Assembly: GCF_900099935.1 (NCBI RefSeq)
Contig: NZ_FNEK01000013.1
Location: 1-64,000, forward strand
From: Aliiruegeria lutimaris
GTDB taxonomy: Bacteria > Pseudomonadota > Alphaproteobacteria > Rhodobacterales > Rhodobacteraceae
Length of the DNA stretch: 64,000 nt
Direction of reading: 5' to 3'
Shown here: positions 27,803-38,047 of the stretch, in pieces
How positions within the stretch are numbered: position 1 is the first letter of the stretch
How the letters are laid out: each line of letters starts with the position of its first letter
Notes under the pieces: generated by a model
Databases searched by the model: none
The model's input: only the letters and a program-made list of their open reading frames with translations
Told to the model about the DNA's origin: nothing
Made by a program: the position numbers and the translations under genes

Positions 27803-28879
27803 ATGCGTGGTTTGAAGAACTGGACGGCAGCACTGGCCGTCGGTGCCATGACGGCTGTTTTCGGCACGTCGGAGGCAGTTGCCGCCGACAAGGGCTATGT
27901 GGGCATCTCGATGCCGACGAAGAGCTCCTCGCGCTGGATCGCCGACGGCGAGAACATGGTCAAGCAGTTCAACGAGGCCGGTTACGAAACCGACCTGCAA
28001 TATGCCGAGGACGATATTGCCAACCAGCTCCAGCAGATCGAGACGATGATGCTGAAGGGCGTCAACGTGCTGGTCATCGGCGCCATCGACGGCACCACCC
28101 TGTCGGCCGCGCTGGAGAACGCCGCCGCATCCGGCATCAAGGTCGTCGCCTATGACCGCCTGATCCGCGATTCCGGCAATGTCGACTACTATGCCACGTT
28201 CGACAACTTCCAGGTTGGCGTGCAGCAGGCCTCCTCGCTGGTCGCCGGTCTCGAAGAGCGCTTCCCGGACGTCTCGCCCTGGAACATCGAAGTCTTCGGC
28301 GGCAGCCCGGACGACAACAACGCCTATTTCTTCTATAATGGCGCGATGTCGATCATCCAGCCGCTGATCGACGAAGGCAAGATCAGCATCGTCTCCGGCC
28401 AGATGGGCATGGACACCGTCGGTACGCTCCGCTGGGACGGCGCCGTCGCGCAGGCCCGCATGGATAACCTGCTGTCTGCCAACTACACCGAAACGCAGCT
28501 TCACGGCGTGCTTTCGCCCTATGATGGCCTGTCCATCGGCATCCTCTCCTCGGTGAAGGGTGTTGGCTATGGCTCCGGCGATCTGCCGATGCCGATCGTC
28601 ACCGGCCAGGACGCCGAAGTGCAGTCGGTCAAGTCGATCCTCGCCGGCGAGCAATATTCCACCATCTACAAGGACACTCGCGAGCTTGCCCGCGTCACCG
28701 TCGGCATGGTGGATGCGCTGCTGCAGGGCGGCGAGCCGGAAATCAACGACACCGAAACCTATGACAACGGTGTCAAGGTCGTGCCCTCCTACCTGCTGGC
28801 GCCGCTCCCCGTGGATGCGTCCAACTGGGAAGAGCTGCTGATCGGCTCGGGCTACTACACGATGGATCAGATCAAGTAA
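27803..28879 (+). CDS. chvE: Multiple-sugar periplasmic binding protein ChvE
   Basis: Binding protein of 358 residues (Agrobacterium ChvE is about 354). The ATG at 27803 follows GGGAGG by 5 bp and starts a signal peptide ending near SEAVAA. Longer in-frame starts lack these. Mature motifs include [67 protein letters not shown], and the C-terminal end [10 protein letters not shown]. ChvE binds aldoses such as arabinose, glucose, galactose and xylose. With araDA downstream, L-arabinose is a main cargo here. Confidence 0.93.
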   Translation: MRGLKNWTAALAVGAMTAVFGTSEAVAADKGYVGISMPTKSSSRWIADGENMVKQFNEAGYETDLQYAEDDIANQLQQIETMMLKGVNVLVIGAIDGTTLSAALENAAASGIKVVAYDRLIRDSGNVDYYATFDNFQVGVQQASSLVAGLEERFPDVSPWNIEVFGGSPDDNNAYFFYNGAMSIIQPLIDEGKISIVSGQMGMDTVGTLRWDGAVAQARMDNLLSANYTETQLHGVLSPYDGLSIGILSSVKGVGYGSGDLPMPIVTGQDAEVQSVKSILAGEQYSTIYKDTRELARVTVGMVDALLQGGEPEINDTETYDNGVKVVPSYLLAPLPVDASNWEELLIGSGYYTMDQIK

Positions 28880-28897
28880 GATTTCCTCCCCCCGGGG

Positions 28898-28916
28898 GCG
28901 GCGCGTCAGGCGCCGC
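28898..28916 (+). other. Intercistronic hairpin between chvE and its ATPase
   Basis: GCGGCGC and GCGCCGC form a perfect 7-bp stem around GTCAG, 19 bp past the chvE stop, with no T-run. Same position and presumed role (raising binding-protein mRNA) as the hairpin at 8.9 kb. Confidence 0.6.
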
Positions 28917-28964
28917 TCCCTCCGGACAAGAAACAACGAAAATCTCCGGACCTGGAGTCGCATA

Positions 28965-30491
28965 ATGAACGCCATCCTGGAAATGCGCGGCATCACCAAG
29001 ACGTTCCCTGGCGTGAAGGCGCTGGACAACGTCAACCTCTCGGTCGAGGAAGGTGAGATCCACGCGCTTGTCGGTGAAAACGGTGCCGGCAAATCCACCC
29101 TCATGAAGGTTCTGAGTGGGGTTTATCCGCACAACGAGTTCGAAGGGGACATCCTCTATCGCGGTGAGACGCAGAAATTCTCTCGAATCGCTGACAGCGA
29201 GGAAAAGGGGATCATCATCATTCACCAGGAGCTGGCGCTGGTGCCGCTTCTGTCCATCGCCGAGAATATCTTTCTGGGCAACGAGACCGCCAAGGGCGGC
29301 ATCATCGATTGGAACGAGGCGCACCGCCGGGCCAAGGAAGTGCTGGGCAAGGTCGGGCTGAGTGAGCCGACCACAACCAAGATCACCAATCTCGGCACCG
29401 GCAAGCAGCAGCTTGTGGAGATCGCCAAGGCGCTCTCCAAGCGGGTTGAATTGCTGATCCTCGACGAACCGACCTCTTCGCTGAACGAACACGACAGTGC
29501 CGCGCTTCTGGAATTGATGCTCGAATTCAAGCGCCAGGGCATCACCTCGATCATCATCTCGCACAAGCTCAACGAGGTCGCCTATGTCGCCGACACGATC
29601 ACCGTGTTGCGCGATGGCCAGACGGTGAGCAGCTTCCCCTGCGAGCACGGCCCCGAGATCGAGAACCGGATCATCAAGGAGATGGTGGGCCGGGAGCTGA
29701 CGAACCGCTTCCCGCCGCGTGATGTCGCCAAGGGCGACGTGATCATGGAGGTGAAGGACTGGAATGTCTATCACCACCTGCATTCCGACCGCCACCTGAT
29801 CCGCGACGTGAACATCAACGTGCGTGCCGGCGAGATCGTAGGCATCGCGGGCCTGATGGGCGCGGGGCGTACCGAGCTGGCGATGAGCGTGTTCGGACGC
29901 TCCTATGGCCAGAAGATCTCCGGCGAGGTGCGCCTCAAGGGCGCGCCCGTGGATGTCAGCGACATCAACAAGGCGGTGGAACTCGGCATTGCCTACGTGA
30001 CCGAGGACCGCAAGGAATACGGCCTCGTGCTGGAGAACTCGATCAAGAACAACCTGACGCTGGCCAACCTGGAAGGCGTCTCCCGGAAGGGCATTCTTGA
30101 CGATCAGGCCGAACGGCGGGTCGGGCGCGAATATATCGACAAGATGAACATTCGCTGCTCGTCGATGCTGCAGGACGTGGTGAACCTCTCCGGTGGCAAC
30201 CAGCAGAAGGTCGTGCTCGGCAAGTGGCTCTATTCCAACCCGGAAGTGCTGATCCTGGACGAACCGACCCGCGGGATCGACGTGAATGCCAAGTTCGAGA
30301 TCTACACGATCATCAACGAACTGGCGGCGCAGGGCAGGGGGATCGTCTTCATTTCCTCCGAGATGCCCGAGCTGCTCGGCATGTGCGACCGGATTTACGT
30401 GATGAACGAAGGCCGGATCGTGGGCGAACTGCCCGCCTCCGAAGCCTCCCAGGAAAAGATCATGACCATGATCGTCAAGAGCGATGGGTGA
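28965..30491 (+). CDS. gguA: Sugar ABC transporter ATP-binding protein GguA
   Basis: Twin-NBD ATPase of 508 residues in the MmsA/GguA group. The first domain has GENGAGKST, a divergent signature LGTGKQQ and Walker [12 protein letters not shown]. The second has [17 protein letters not shown] and [11 protein letters not shown]. It powers uptake of ChvE-bound sugars. It overlaps the permease gene by 8 bp. Confidence 0.93.
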   Translation: MNAILEMRGITKTFPGVKALDNVNLSVEEGEIHALVGENGAGKSTLMKVLSGVYPHNEFEGDILYRGETQKFSRIADSEEKGIIIIHQELALVPLLSIAENIFLGNETAKGGIIDWNEAHRRAKEVLGKVGLSEPTTTKITNLGTGKQQLVEIAKALSKRVELLILDEPTSSLNEHDSAALLELMLEFKRQGITSIIISHKLNEVAYVADTITVLRDGQTVSSFPCEHGPEIENRIIKEMVGRELTNRFPPRDVAKGDVIMEVKDWNVYHHLHSDRHLIRDVNINVRAGEIVGIAGLMGAGRTELAMSVFGRSYGQKISGEVRLKGAPVDVSDINKAVELGIAYVTEDRKEYGLVLENSIKNNLTLANLEGVSRKGILDDQAERRVGREYIDKMNIRCSSMLQDVVNLSGGNQQKVVLGKWLYSNPEVLILDEPTRGIDVNAKFEIYTIINELAAQGRGIVFISSEMPELLGMCDRIYVMNEGRIVGELPASEASQEKIMTMIVKSDG

Positions 30492-31707
30492 CAAGATGCA
30501 ACAAGTGGTCAACGCCCCGGCTTCGTCGAGCGAAGCAGAAAACAAGATTACGATAGGCAGCTATATCAAGGCCAACATGCGCGAATACGGGCTGTTGCTG
30601 GCGCTGATCGTCGTCATGGTCTCGTTCCAGATCATGACCGACGGCATCCTGATGAAGCCGCTCAACATCACCAATCTGGTGCTGCAGAACAGTTACATCG
30701 TCATCATGGCGATCGGCATGCTGCTGGTCATCGTGGCCGGCCATATCGACCTGTCGGTGGGCTCGGTCGTGGGCTTCATTGGCGCGCTCGCGGCGGTGCT
30801 GATGGTCTCCTACGAGGTGCCGGTCTTCATTGCCGTGATCATCTGCCTGCTGGCCGGCGTCGCCATCGGCGCGGTGCAGGGTTACTGGGTGGCCTATCAC
30901 AGGATCCCCGCCTTCATCGTGACCCTCGCCGGCATGCTGGTCTTCCGCGGGCTGACGCTGGCGCTGCTTCAGGGCCAGTCGATCGGACCGTTCCCGACCA
31001 CGTTCCAGCGCCTGTCTTCGGGTTTCATCCCGGACCTGACCGGCATGGAAGGGACGCACGGGCTCACGCTGCTGCTCGGCGCCGTCATCTCGCTCTACCT
31101 TGTCTATGCCAATTTCCGCTCCCGGATGGCACAGCAGAAGATCGCCTCGGCCGAGGAACCGCTCTCCGTCTTCATCCTGCAGAACGGGCTGATCCTGTTT
31201 GCGATCAACTATTTCACGCTGCTGATGGCGGGTTATCGTGGCTTGCCCAACGTGCTGATCGTGATGGCGGTCCTGATCGCGGCCTACAGCTTCTTCACCT
31301 CGCGCACCACGATGGGCCGGCGGATCTATGCGATCGGCGGCAACGAGAAGGCTGCACGCCTCTCGGGTGTCAACACGCAGAAGCTCACCTTCCTCGCCTT
31401 CGCGAACATGGGCTTCCTGGCCGCGCTTGCCGGTCTGGTCTTTGCCGCGCGGCTCAACTCCGCCTCGCCCAAGGCCGGTGTCGCCTTCGAGCTTGACGTG
31501 ATCGCGGCGGTCTTCATCGGCGGTGCGTCGATGTCGGGCGGTGTCGGCACCGTTGTCGGCGCGGTGATCGGCGCCTTCCTGATGGGTGTGATGAACAACG
31601 GCATGTCGATCATGTCCGTGGGCATCGACTACCAGCAGGTCATCAAGGGCCTCGTGCTTCTCGCCGCCGTCATCTTCGACGTCTACAACAAGAAGAAGGC
31701 CGGCTGA
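30484..31707 (+). CDS. gguB: Sugar ABC transporter permease GguB
   Basis: Inner-membrane permease of 407 residues, longer than RbsC and matching the GguB/XylH size class. Typical blocks are [41 protein letters not shown] and [25 protein letters not shown]. Either the ATG at 30484 (overlapping gguA) or codon 5 at 30496 may be the start. It completes the ChvE-GguA-GguB importer. Confidence 0.92.
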   Translation: MGDKMQQVVNAPASSSEAENKITIGSYIKANMREYGLLLALIVVMVSFQIMTDGILMKPLNITNLVLQNSYIVIMAIGMLLVIVAGHIDLSVGSVVGFIGALAAVLMVSYEVPVFIAVIICLLAGVAIGAVQGYWVAYHRIPAFIVTLAGMLVFRGLTLALLQGQSIGPFPTTFQRLSSGFIPDLTGMEGTHGLTLLLGAVISLYLVYANFRSRMAQQKIASAEEPLSVFILQNGLILFAINYFTLLMAGYRGLPNVLIVMAVLIAAYSFFTSRTTMGRRIYAIGGNEKAARLSGVNTQKLTFLAFANMGFLAALAGLVFAARLNSASPKAGVAFELDVIAAVFIGGASMSGGVGTVVGAVIGAFLMGVMNNGMSIMSVGIDYQQVIKGLVLLAAVIFDVYNKKKAG

Positions 31708-31719
31708 TCCTACTCTCCG

Positions 31720-31798
31720 CTGCTGGCCGTCTCCCCCTGGCCAGCAGCACCCCTCGGAGCCGGCGGCGGACCACCCTCATATCCTGGCCGCCGGCTCC
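31720..31798. other. Two strong tandem hairpins between gguB and araD
   Basis: CTGCTGGCC/GGCCAGCAG (31720-31728 and 31739-31747) is a perfect 9-bp stem. GGAGCCGGCGGC/GCCGCCGGCTCC (31756-31767 and 31787-31798) is a perfect 12-bp stem. Neither has a T-run. They probably stabilise or separate transport and catabolic parts of the transcript. Confidence 0.65.
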
Positions 31799-31853
31799 AC
31801 CCTGACCCCCAATCCGCCGTGGCAAGCGCGCCACTGTCCAAGGAGTTGCCGCC

Positions 31854-32543
31854 ATGTTGAAAGCGCTGCGCGAGGCCGTTCTTGAGGCCAATCTCGAACT
31901 CAACCGCAGGGGCGTGGTGATCTACACTTGGGGCAATGTCTCCGGCATCGACCGCGAAGCCGGACTGGTAGTCATCAAACCCTCCGGGGTCTCCTATGAC
32001 GCGATGTGCGCCGATGACATGGTGGTCGTGAACCTCGAAAACGAGGTCGTCTGGGGCGAGAAGAAACCCTCCTCCGACACGCGGACCCACACGGCGCTCT
32101 ACCGTGCGTTCCCCAGAATCGGCGGCGTCGTTCACACCCATTCCCCCCATGCCGTCGGCTGGGCGCAGGCCCGGATGGAGATCCCCTGCCTTGGCACCAC
32201 GCAGGCCGATTACTGCTCCGGCCCGATCCCCTGCACCGAGCCGCTTACGCCCGAGCAGGTGGAGCGCGATTACGAAGGCGAGACTGGCGTGAACATCCTC
32301 CGCGCCTTCGAGGGGCGCGACCCGATGGCCCAGCCAATGGTGCTGCTGGCCGGCCATGGCCCCTTCGCCTGGGGCAAGACGCCGGACGACGCGGTGCATA
32401 ACGCCGTTGTGCTGGAGAAATGCGCCGAGATGGCGACGATCACGCGGATGGCCTGCGGAGGCCTGCCGCCGCTCGAAGATTACGTGCTCGACTACCACTA
32501 CCAGCGCAAGCATGGCGCGAATGCCTGGTACGGGCAGAAGTGA
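31854..32543 (+). CDS. araD: L-ribulose-5-phosphate 4-epimerase
   Basis: Class II aldolase-fold epimerase of 229 residues (E. coli AraD is 231). It converts L-ribulose 5-phosphate to D-xylulose 5-phosphate. Zinc site [12 protein letters not shown] is clear, as are [39 protein letters not shown] and [20 protein letters not shown] carries a further zinc His. AAGGAGTTGCCGCC precedes the ATG. The isomerase gene follows after 43 bp. Confidence 0.95.
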   Translation: MLKALREAVLEANLELNRRGVVIYTWGNVSGIDREAGLVVIKPSGVSYDAMCADDMVVVNLENEVVWGEKKPSSDTRTHTALYRAFPRIGGVVHTHSPHAVGWAQARMEIPCLGTTQADYCSGPIPCTEPLTPEQVERDYEGETGVNILRAFEGRDPMAQPMVLLAGHGPFAWGKTPDDAVHNAVVLEKCAEMATITRMACGGLPPLEDYVLDYHYQRKHGANAWYGQK

Positions 32544-32586
32544 ACCGGATGCGGCCCCGATGGCCGGAACTAGGAAAGGCAAGAAA

Positions 32587-34095
32587 ATGATCGGACTGAA
32601 CCCGCTGAAAATCTGGTTCATCTGCGGCTCGCAGCACCTTTATGGGGCCGAGGCACTGTCCAAAGTCGAGACCAATGCGCGCGAGGTCGTCGCCGGGCTC
32701 GACGGCTCCGGCAAGCTGGCCCTGCCGGTGGAATATGCCGGCCTCGCCACTCGCTCCAGCGAAGTGGCCGAGCTTTGCCGGCGTGCCTCCGCCGACCCCG
32801 AATGCGGCGGCGTGATCCTGTGGATGCACACCTTCTCGCCCGCCAAGATGTGGATCCGCGGGTTGAGCCAGCTCACCAAGCCGGTTTTGCACCTGCACAC
32901 CCAGTTCTACTCGGAGCTGCCCTGGGACAGCATCGACATGGATTACATGAACCTGCACCAGGCCGCGCATGGCGACCGGGAAGCGGGCTTCATCCATTCC
33001 CGCCTGCGGCTGGGGCGCAAGGTCGTGGTCGGGCATTGGTCTGACGCAGAGGTCCTAGAGCGTATCGACACCTGGATCCGCGCCGCCCGCGCCTGGGACG
33101 ACTGGCAGGGCGCCCGATTCTGCCGCTTCGGCGACAACATGCGCGATGTGGCCGTGACCGACGGTGACAAGGTCGGTGCCGAGATGGCCTTCGGATTTGC
33201 CGTGGACGGCTATGGCATCATGGATCTCGCGGACCGGATGGCCACGATTCCGCAGGCCGATATCGAGGCGCTCGCTGCCGAATATGTGAAGCTCTACGAT
33301 GTCGATCCGGCGCTCGCGCCCGGCGGTGCCCGCCACGAGGCGCTGCTCTACAACGCGCATCAGGAACTCGGCATGGGCGCCTTCCTCTCCGAGGGCGGCT
33401 TCAAGGGTTTCACCCACACGTTCGAAGATCTGCACGGGCTGACCCAACTGCCCGGAATCGCCACCCAACGGCTGATGGAACAGGGCTACGGCTTTGCCGG
33501 CGAGGGCGACTGGAAGACCCCGGCGCTGGTGCGGGCGATGAAGGTCATGGGCCACGGGCTGACCGGCGCGACCTCCTTCATGGAGGATTACACCTACAAC
33601 ATGGTGCCCGGTTCCGAGTGCATCCTTGGCTCGCATATGCTCGAAGTGTGCCCCTCCATTGCCGAGGGAACCCAGAAAGTGGAAATCCACCCGCTCGGCA
33701 TCGGCGGAAAGGACGACCCGGTCCGGCTTGTCTTCAATGCCCGCAAGGGGACGGCGGTCAATGCCTGCCTGATCGACATCGGCAACCGCTTCCGTCTGGT
33801 CGCCAATGCCGTCACCGCGGTCGATCACCCCGACCTGCCCAAGCTTCCGGTGGCCCGGGTCGTCTGGGAATGCAAGCCGGACTTCAAGACCGCCTGCGCG
33901 GGCTGGATCCATGCCGGCGGCGCCCATCACACCGGCTTCAGCTATGACGTGACGCCGGAGATGCTGGACGATTTCGCGACCATTGCCGGGATCGAACTGG
34001 CGATGATCGACGAAGGCACCGAGATCGGCCGCTTCCGCCAGGATCTGCGGATGAACGAGGTCTACTGGCATATCGCGGGCGGATTCCGCGCCTGA
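32587..34095 (+). CDS. araA: L-arabinose isomerase
   Basis: Enzyme of 502 residues (E. coli AraA is 500) converting L-arabinose to L-ribulose with Mn2+. The ATG at 32587 is supported by AGGAAAGGCAAGAAA and by the conserved beginning [13 protein letters not shown]; the longer frame from 32356 overlaps araD and is rejected. Catalytic acids are visible in [20 protein letters not shown] and [11 protein letters not shown], and metal-binding His in [10 protein letters not shown] and [11 protein letters not shown]. Confidence 0.96.
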   Translation: MIGLNPLKIWFICGSQHLYGAEALSKVETNAREVVAGLDGSGKLALPVEYAGLATRSSEVAELCRRASADPECGGVILWMHTFSPAKMWIRGLSQLTKPVLHLHTQFYSELPWDSIDMDYMNLHQAAHGDREAGFIHSRLRLGRKVVVGHWSDAEVLERIDTWIRAARAWDDWQGARFCRFGDNMRDVAVTDGDKVGAEMAFGFAVDGYGIMDLADRMATIPQADIEALAAEYVKLYDVDPALAPGGARHEALLYNAHQELGMGAFLSEGGFKGFTHTFEDLHGLTQLPGIATQRLMEQGYGFAGEGDWKTPALVRAMKVMGHGLTGATSFMEDYTYNMVPGSECILGSHMLEVCPSIAEGTQKVEIHPLGIGGKDDPVRLVFNARKGTAVNACLIDIGNRFRLVANAVTAVDHPDLPKLPVARVVWECKPDFKTACAGWIHAGGAHHTGFSYDVTPEMLDDFATIAGIELAMIDEGTEIGRFRQDLRMNEVYWHIAGGFRA

Positions 34096-34126
34096 ACGGG
34101 TGAGGAAAGCCAATTCGAGCAGGGCT

Positions 34127-34165
34127 GGCGGCGGATCGAAATGATCGGTCGCCGCCTTTGTCTTT
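34127..34165 (+). terminator. Terminator between araA and the convergent lactonase gene
   Basis: GGCGGCG pairs with CGCCGCC around an inner GATC-GAAAT-GATC element, followed by TTTGTCTTT. It ends the ara transcript 32 bp after the araA stop. Confidence 0.65.
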
Positions 34166-34209
34166 GGCTATCGACAAAGCCGCCGCGCCGCTTGCGGGCG
34201 TTGCCCGGA

Positions 34210-35178
34210 TCACCCGCCCGGCGCGCCCGCGACATTCACGTAAAGCGCATAGATCGACTGCGAGGCGGCCATGAAAAGCCGGCTGTTTGCCCGTCCGCCA
34301 AAGCAGAGATTGGCGCAGCGCTCCGGCAAGGCAATGCGCCCGATCGGCCTGCCGTCGGGCGCAAAGATCATGACGCCATCCAACTCGGGATCGCCCATGC
34401 CCCAGCCGCACCACAGATTGCCGTCGACATCGCACCGCATCCCGTCGGGCGTGCCGGGGCCGGCGTCGATCAGTACCCGTTTGGTCGATAATGTGCGGCC
34501 ATCCTTGCCAAGGTCGAAAGCCAGGATCTTTCGGTTCGGAATCCCGCGCGACTCGACGATATAGAGGATGCTTTCATCGGGCGAGAAGCAGAGGCCATTC
34601 GGACCGAGTATGTCATCGGCAACGACGATCGCCTCTCCCGTTTCGGGATCGAGGCAATAGACATTCTGTGCGATCTCGGGCTCGGATTTGTAGCCCTCGT
34701 AATTGCCGGATATGCCGAACACCGGGTCCGAGAACCACACGGAGCCATCGGACTTGACCACGATATCATTGGGCGAGTTCAGGCGCTTGCCCTCGAAATT
34801 GTCCATCAGCGTGGTGATCGTTCCGTCATATTCCGTACGCGTGATCCGGCGCCCGCCATGTTCACAGGATACAAGGCGCCCCTGCCTGTCACGCGTATGG
34901 CCATTCGCGAAATTGGACGGGGATCTGTATTCACTGACATGACCCGTTTCTTCGGTCCAGCGCATGATCCTGTTGTTGGGAATGTCACTCCACAGCAGGT
35001 GACGGGCGTCGCCGAACCAGACCGGCCCTTCGCACCAGCGCATTCCGGTCGCCAGGCGTTCGATACCTGCTGATGGAAGGCGGTACTTGTCAAAGCTCGG
35101 GTCGAGCGATTCCACCGCCGGATCCGGATAGCGGGTCGTCGGCTTCCAGCCGTCGGGATATGGATCCTTGGTCTTCAT
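34210..35178 (-). CDS. SMP-30/gluconolactonase-family sugar lactonase
   Basis: Six-bladed beta-propeller hydrolase of 322 residues. Metal-ligand positions of the SMP-30 family are visible: Glu in WCEGPVWFG, Asn in LNSPNDIVV and Asp in TPDGMRCDVDGNLW. There is no signal peptide, so it acts in the cytoplasm or on an externally made lactone that was imported. It likely opens an aldonolactone such as L-arabinono- or gluconolactone. It shares a strand with araC (24 bp apart) but no arabinose dehydrogenase or arabonate dehydratase lies in the window. Confidence 0.82.
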   Translation of the reverse strand: MKTKDPYPDGWKPTTRYPDPAVESLDPSFDKYRLPSAGIERLATGMRWCEGPVWFGDARHLLWSDIPNNRIMRWTEETGHVSEYRSPSNFANGHTRDRQGRLVSCEHGGRRITRTEYDGTITTLMDNFEGKRLNSPNDIVVKSDGSVWFSDPVFGISGNYEGYKSEPEIAQNVYCLDPETGEAIVVADDILGPNGLCFSPDESILYIVESRGIPNRKILAFDLGKDGRTLSTKRVLIDAGPGTPDGMRCDVDGNLWCGWGMGDPELDGVMIFAPDGRPIGRIALPERCANLCFGGRANSRLFMAASQSIYALYVNVAGAPGG

Positions 35179-35202
35179 CCAGCGTTCTCCTGCTGTTGGC
35201 AG

Positions 35203-36207
35203 CTATATCGTTTCGTTCACATCCGCTTCGCCTTGCTGCAGCGGAAGGATCTCGGTGTGGCGCTCACGGAAATGGCGGGGACTCATCCCAGTATGGCGAC
35301 GGAATACGCGGGAGAAATAGAGCGGATCGTCATAACCCACCATCTGGCTGAGCGACTTGATCGGCACGCCGCTGATGCGCAGCAACTGCATCGCATATTG
35401 CACCCTTTGTGCGTCGCGCCATTGCACCACGCCCGTGCCCATGTATTTGCGAAACAGGCTGGAAAGTCGCGAGGGTGACAGGCACACATGGTCGGCTACC
35501 TCGCGCACGCCGATCGGCCGGGCGAGGTCCTTGGAGATCATCGCGCAGGCCGCCAGCACCCGTTCGTCCACCACCTCGGGAGAGTTGCGGGCATCGCGGG
35601 CGAGCCGCGCGCAGGAGAGCAGGATATGCTCCAGCCGGTTGAAGGCGAGATCGAGCGAGAGCGCGTCATGGCGCTGCGACCAACCCTCGACCTCCACGAA
35701 GAGTCGGAACAGTTCCGAGAATTTGCCCTCGTCGCGATGGCGCAACAGGTGCACGCCGTCGATCCGTGTGCCCCAGTCCAGCCAGGGTTTCCAGAAGGCG
35801 CGTGGCTGGAAATAAATCCAGCGGTGCCACCACTTCTCCGCTCCTTGGGCACGGCCATAGAAATGCGCGGCCTCGGGCGGGAATAGCAGGAGGTCGCCGG
35901 GGCCAACTGTGAATTCCTGATCACCCTCGAAGACCTGTCCCGTCCCATCGACGGTCAGGTTGACGATCCAGCCGCGCATGCCTTTCGGCCGATCGACGAA
36001 GAAATCCAGAGGCCCGTCCTTCTCGATCGGGGTGATTCCGGCGACAAGGCGCACGTCGAACCGGAAGCCGGGAAAGAGCGAAGCGACCTGTTCATCGTCG
36101 CTGGTCGATGGCGAATAGGCCAGCTTGGAGATGATGCGTTCGACCTGCGGATCTTGTGACGGGTCGAAGTCAGCTTTTTCGTCCATGTCTCCAACTCTAT
36201 GCTGCAT
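35203..36207 (-). CDS. araC: Arabinose operon regulator AraC
   Basis: AraC ortholog of 334 residues. The ATG at 36207 is 10 bp after AGGAGG. Blocks FDVRLVAGITPIEKDGPLDFFVDRP, MRGWIVNLTVDGTGQV, PGDLLLFPPEAAHFYGR and WHRWIYFQPRAFW match the arabinose-binding cupin of E. coli AraC. The C-terminal HTH pair has VCLSPSRLSSLFRKYMG and VGYDDPLYFSRVFRRHTGMSP. It is about 40 residues longer at its N terminus than E. coli AraC. Divergent from araB with 129 bp between, so it probably controls araB, itself and the ara/chvE genes. Confidence 0.92.
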   Translation of the reverse strand: MQHRVGDMDEKADFDPSQDPQVERIISKLAYSPSTSDDEQVASLFPGFRFDVRLVAGITPIEKDGPLDFFVDRPKGMRGWIVNLTVDGTGQVFEGDQEFTVGPGDLLLFPPEAAHFYGRAQGAEKWWHRWIYFQPRAFWKPWLDWGTRIDGVHLLRHRDEGKFSELFRLFVEVEGWSQRHDALSLDLAFNRLEHILLSCARLARDARNSPEVVDERVLAACAMISKDLARPIGVREVADHVCLSPSRLSSLFRKYMGTGVVQWRDAQRVQYAMQLLRISGVPIKSLSQMVGYDDPLYFSRVFRRHTGMSPRHFRERHTEILPLQQGEADVNETI

Positions 36208-36336
36208 TGTTTGGGGACCTCCTGATCCATTATTGTATTGGAGCGGGCCGAGCTGGAAAAGAGATGAAGCGTGGCATCCCAAGTGGATTGTCCATAATGC
36301 TGGTATCTCGGCCCGTATTGATGGAGGAGGAATAGG
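36208..36336. promoter_or_regulatory. araC-araB divergent control region
   Basis: Two TCCAT-containing elements occur: GATCCATTATTG near 36226-36237 and TTGTCCATAATG near 36289-36300. E. coli AraC half-sites contain a TCCATA core, so these are candidate AraC half-sites. The upstream TAGC part of the E. coli consensus is not present. A GGAGGAGGAATAGG ribosome-binding site precedes araB. Confidence 0.45.
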
Positions 36337-37959
36337 ATGTCTGATACGGGTGAAACCTGCCTGCTTGGGCTGGATTTCGGGTCGGATTCCGTGCGTGCCG
36401 TGGTGGTGCGGGCGGCCGATGGCGAAGAGATTGCCTCAAGCGTGGCGGACTATCCCCGCTGGGCGGAAGGGCGCTTTTGTGCGCCCGCGCGCCAGCAATT
36501 CCGCCAGCACCCGGCTGATTACATGGAGGCCATGGTCTCCGCCGTTCGCGGCGCGCTGGACGAATGTGGCGCGACCGCGCCACGGATTGCCGGGATCGGT
36601 GTCGACACCACCGGATCCTCGCCGCTTCCCGTCGCCGCCGACGGCACTGCGCTGGCGCTCAAGGATGGCTTCACCACGGATCCCGATGCCATGTGCATCC
36701 TGTGGAAGGACCACACCTCGGTTGCCGAGGCCGAGGCGATCAACGAGCTCTGCGCGCGCGGCGAGCATGAGAACTACATCAAGTATGTCGGCGGCATCTA
36801 CTCCTCCGAATGGTACTGGGCCAAGATCCTGCGGGTTGGCCGCGTGAACCCGACCGTGTTCCGCGCCGCCGCGAACTGGGTCGAGCTGTGCGACTATATC
36901 CCGGCGCTGCTGACCGGGGTGGACGATGCTTCGAAAATCGTGCGTGGCCGCTGCGCCGCCGGGCACAAGGCGCTGTGGCACCCCGATTGGGGCGGCCTGC
37001 CGGATCGGGACTGGCTCACGGCGCTCGATCCCTGCCTGGGCAACCTCGCCATGCCGCTCTTCTCCGAAACCCGTACCTCGGACCAGGAAGCGGGCAAGCT
37101 CTCGCCCGAATGGGCAGGCCGTTTCGGCATCGAGGCCGGCATTCCCGTGGCCGTCGGCGCCTTTGATTGCCACATGGGCGCCATCGGCGCCGGGATCGAG
37201 CCCTACACGCTTGTCCGCGTGATGGGCACATCGACCTGCGATATCCTCATCGCGCCGCCGGAAGAGGTGGGCGACACGCTCGTCCATGGCATCTGCGGGC
37301 AGGTGCCGGGCAGCGTCATGCCGGATTACATCGGCTTCGAGGCCGGGCAATCCTCCTTCGGCGACGCTTTCGCCTGGTTCGAGCGGATCCTGCAATGGGG
37401 CCGGAGCGATGCGGGCCGCAAGGGTTCGCTGCTGCCGGCGCTGGAAGCGGAGGCCGCCGAGTTGCCGCCCGGGGCGCTTGGCGAGCGGGCACTCGACTGG
37501 CTCAATGGCCGCCGTACGCCGGATGCTAACCAGAAGGTGCGCGCGATGATGGCGGGGATGCATCTGGGCTCAACCGCGCCGTCGCTCTACCGGGCATTGG
37601 TCGAGGCCACCGCCTTTGGCACTCGCGCCATTGTCGAGCGGTTCGAGGATGAGGGCATTCCGGTCAAGAGTATCGCCGGTATCGGCGGGATCGCGCGGAA
37701 GTCGAACCTGATCAGCCAGGTCTGCGCCGACGTGATGAACCGCGAGATCGACGTGATCGAATCCGATCAGGCCTGCGCGCGCGGCGCCGCGATCTGTGCC
37801 GCCGCTGCTTCCGGGCTTCACGCCGATATCGGCGCGGCCAAGGCAGCCATGCTCAGCCCGGTCGAAAAGACCTTCAAGCCCAGCGCGGAGGCGCACAAGG
37901 CCTACGAGGCCATTTATGCAGATTACAAGCGGCTGGGGGCCTTCGCCAACGATTTCTGA
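36337..37959 (+). CDS. araB: L-ribulokinase
   Basis: FGGY kinase of 540 residues (AraB proteins are about 550-570). It phosphorylates L-ribulose. Features: phosphate loop LLGLDFGSDSVRAVVV, GIGVDTTGSSPLPV, LWKDHTSVAEAEAI, YVGGIYSSEWYWAKILR (ribulokinase-specific), VGAFDCHMGAIGAG with the catalytic Asp, and IGGIARKSNLISQVCADVM at the C terminus. With AraA and AraD it completes L-arabinose to D-xylulose 5-phosphate. Confidence 0.95.
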   Translation: MSDTGETCLLGLDFGSDSVRAVVVRAADGEEIASSVADYPRWAEGRFCAPARQQFRQHPADYMEAMVSAVRGALDECGATAPRIAGIGVDTTGSSPLPVAADGTALALKDGFTTDPDAMCILWKDHTSVAEAEAINELCARGEHENYIKYVGGIYSSEWYWAKILRVGRVNPTVFRAAANWVELCDYIPALLTGVDDASKIVRGRCAAGHKALWHPDWGGLPDRDWLTALDPCLGNLAMPLFSETRTSDQEAGKLSPEWAGRFGIEAGIPVAVGAFDCHMGAIGAGIEPYTLVRVMGTSTCDILIAPPEEVGDTLVHGICGQVPGSVMPDYIGFEAGQSSFGDAFAWFERILQWGRSDAGRKGSLLPALEAEAAELPPGALGERALDWLNGRRTPDANQKVRAMMAGMHLGSTAPSLYRALVEATAFGTRAIVERFEDEGIPVKSIAGIGGIARKSNLISQVCADVMNREIDVIESDQACARGAAICAAAASGLHADIGAAKAAMLSPVEKTFKPSAEAHKAYEAIYADYKRLGAFANDF

Positions 37960-38010
37960 GCCTGTTCGGGAGTTTTCGGCATACCCTGAAGCGCCGTTTC
38001 TCACGACATG

Positions 38011-38046
38011 TCCCGGACGCCTCGGCGCCCGGGATTTTCTTTTTTC
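38011..38046 (+). terminator. Terminator after araB
   Basis: TCCCGG and CCGGGA flank an inner GCGCC/GGCGC-type helix, followed by TTTTCTTTTTT. It lies between the convergent araB and dioxygenase genes and reads as a strong terminator for araB. Confidence 0.8.
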
Positions 38047-38047
38047 G

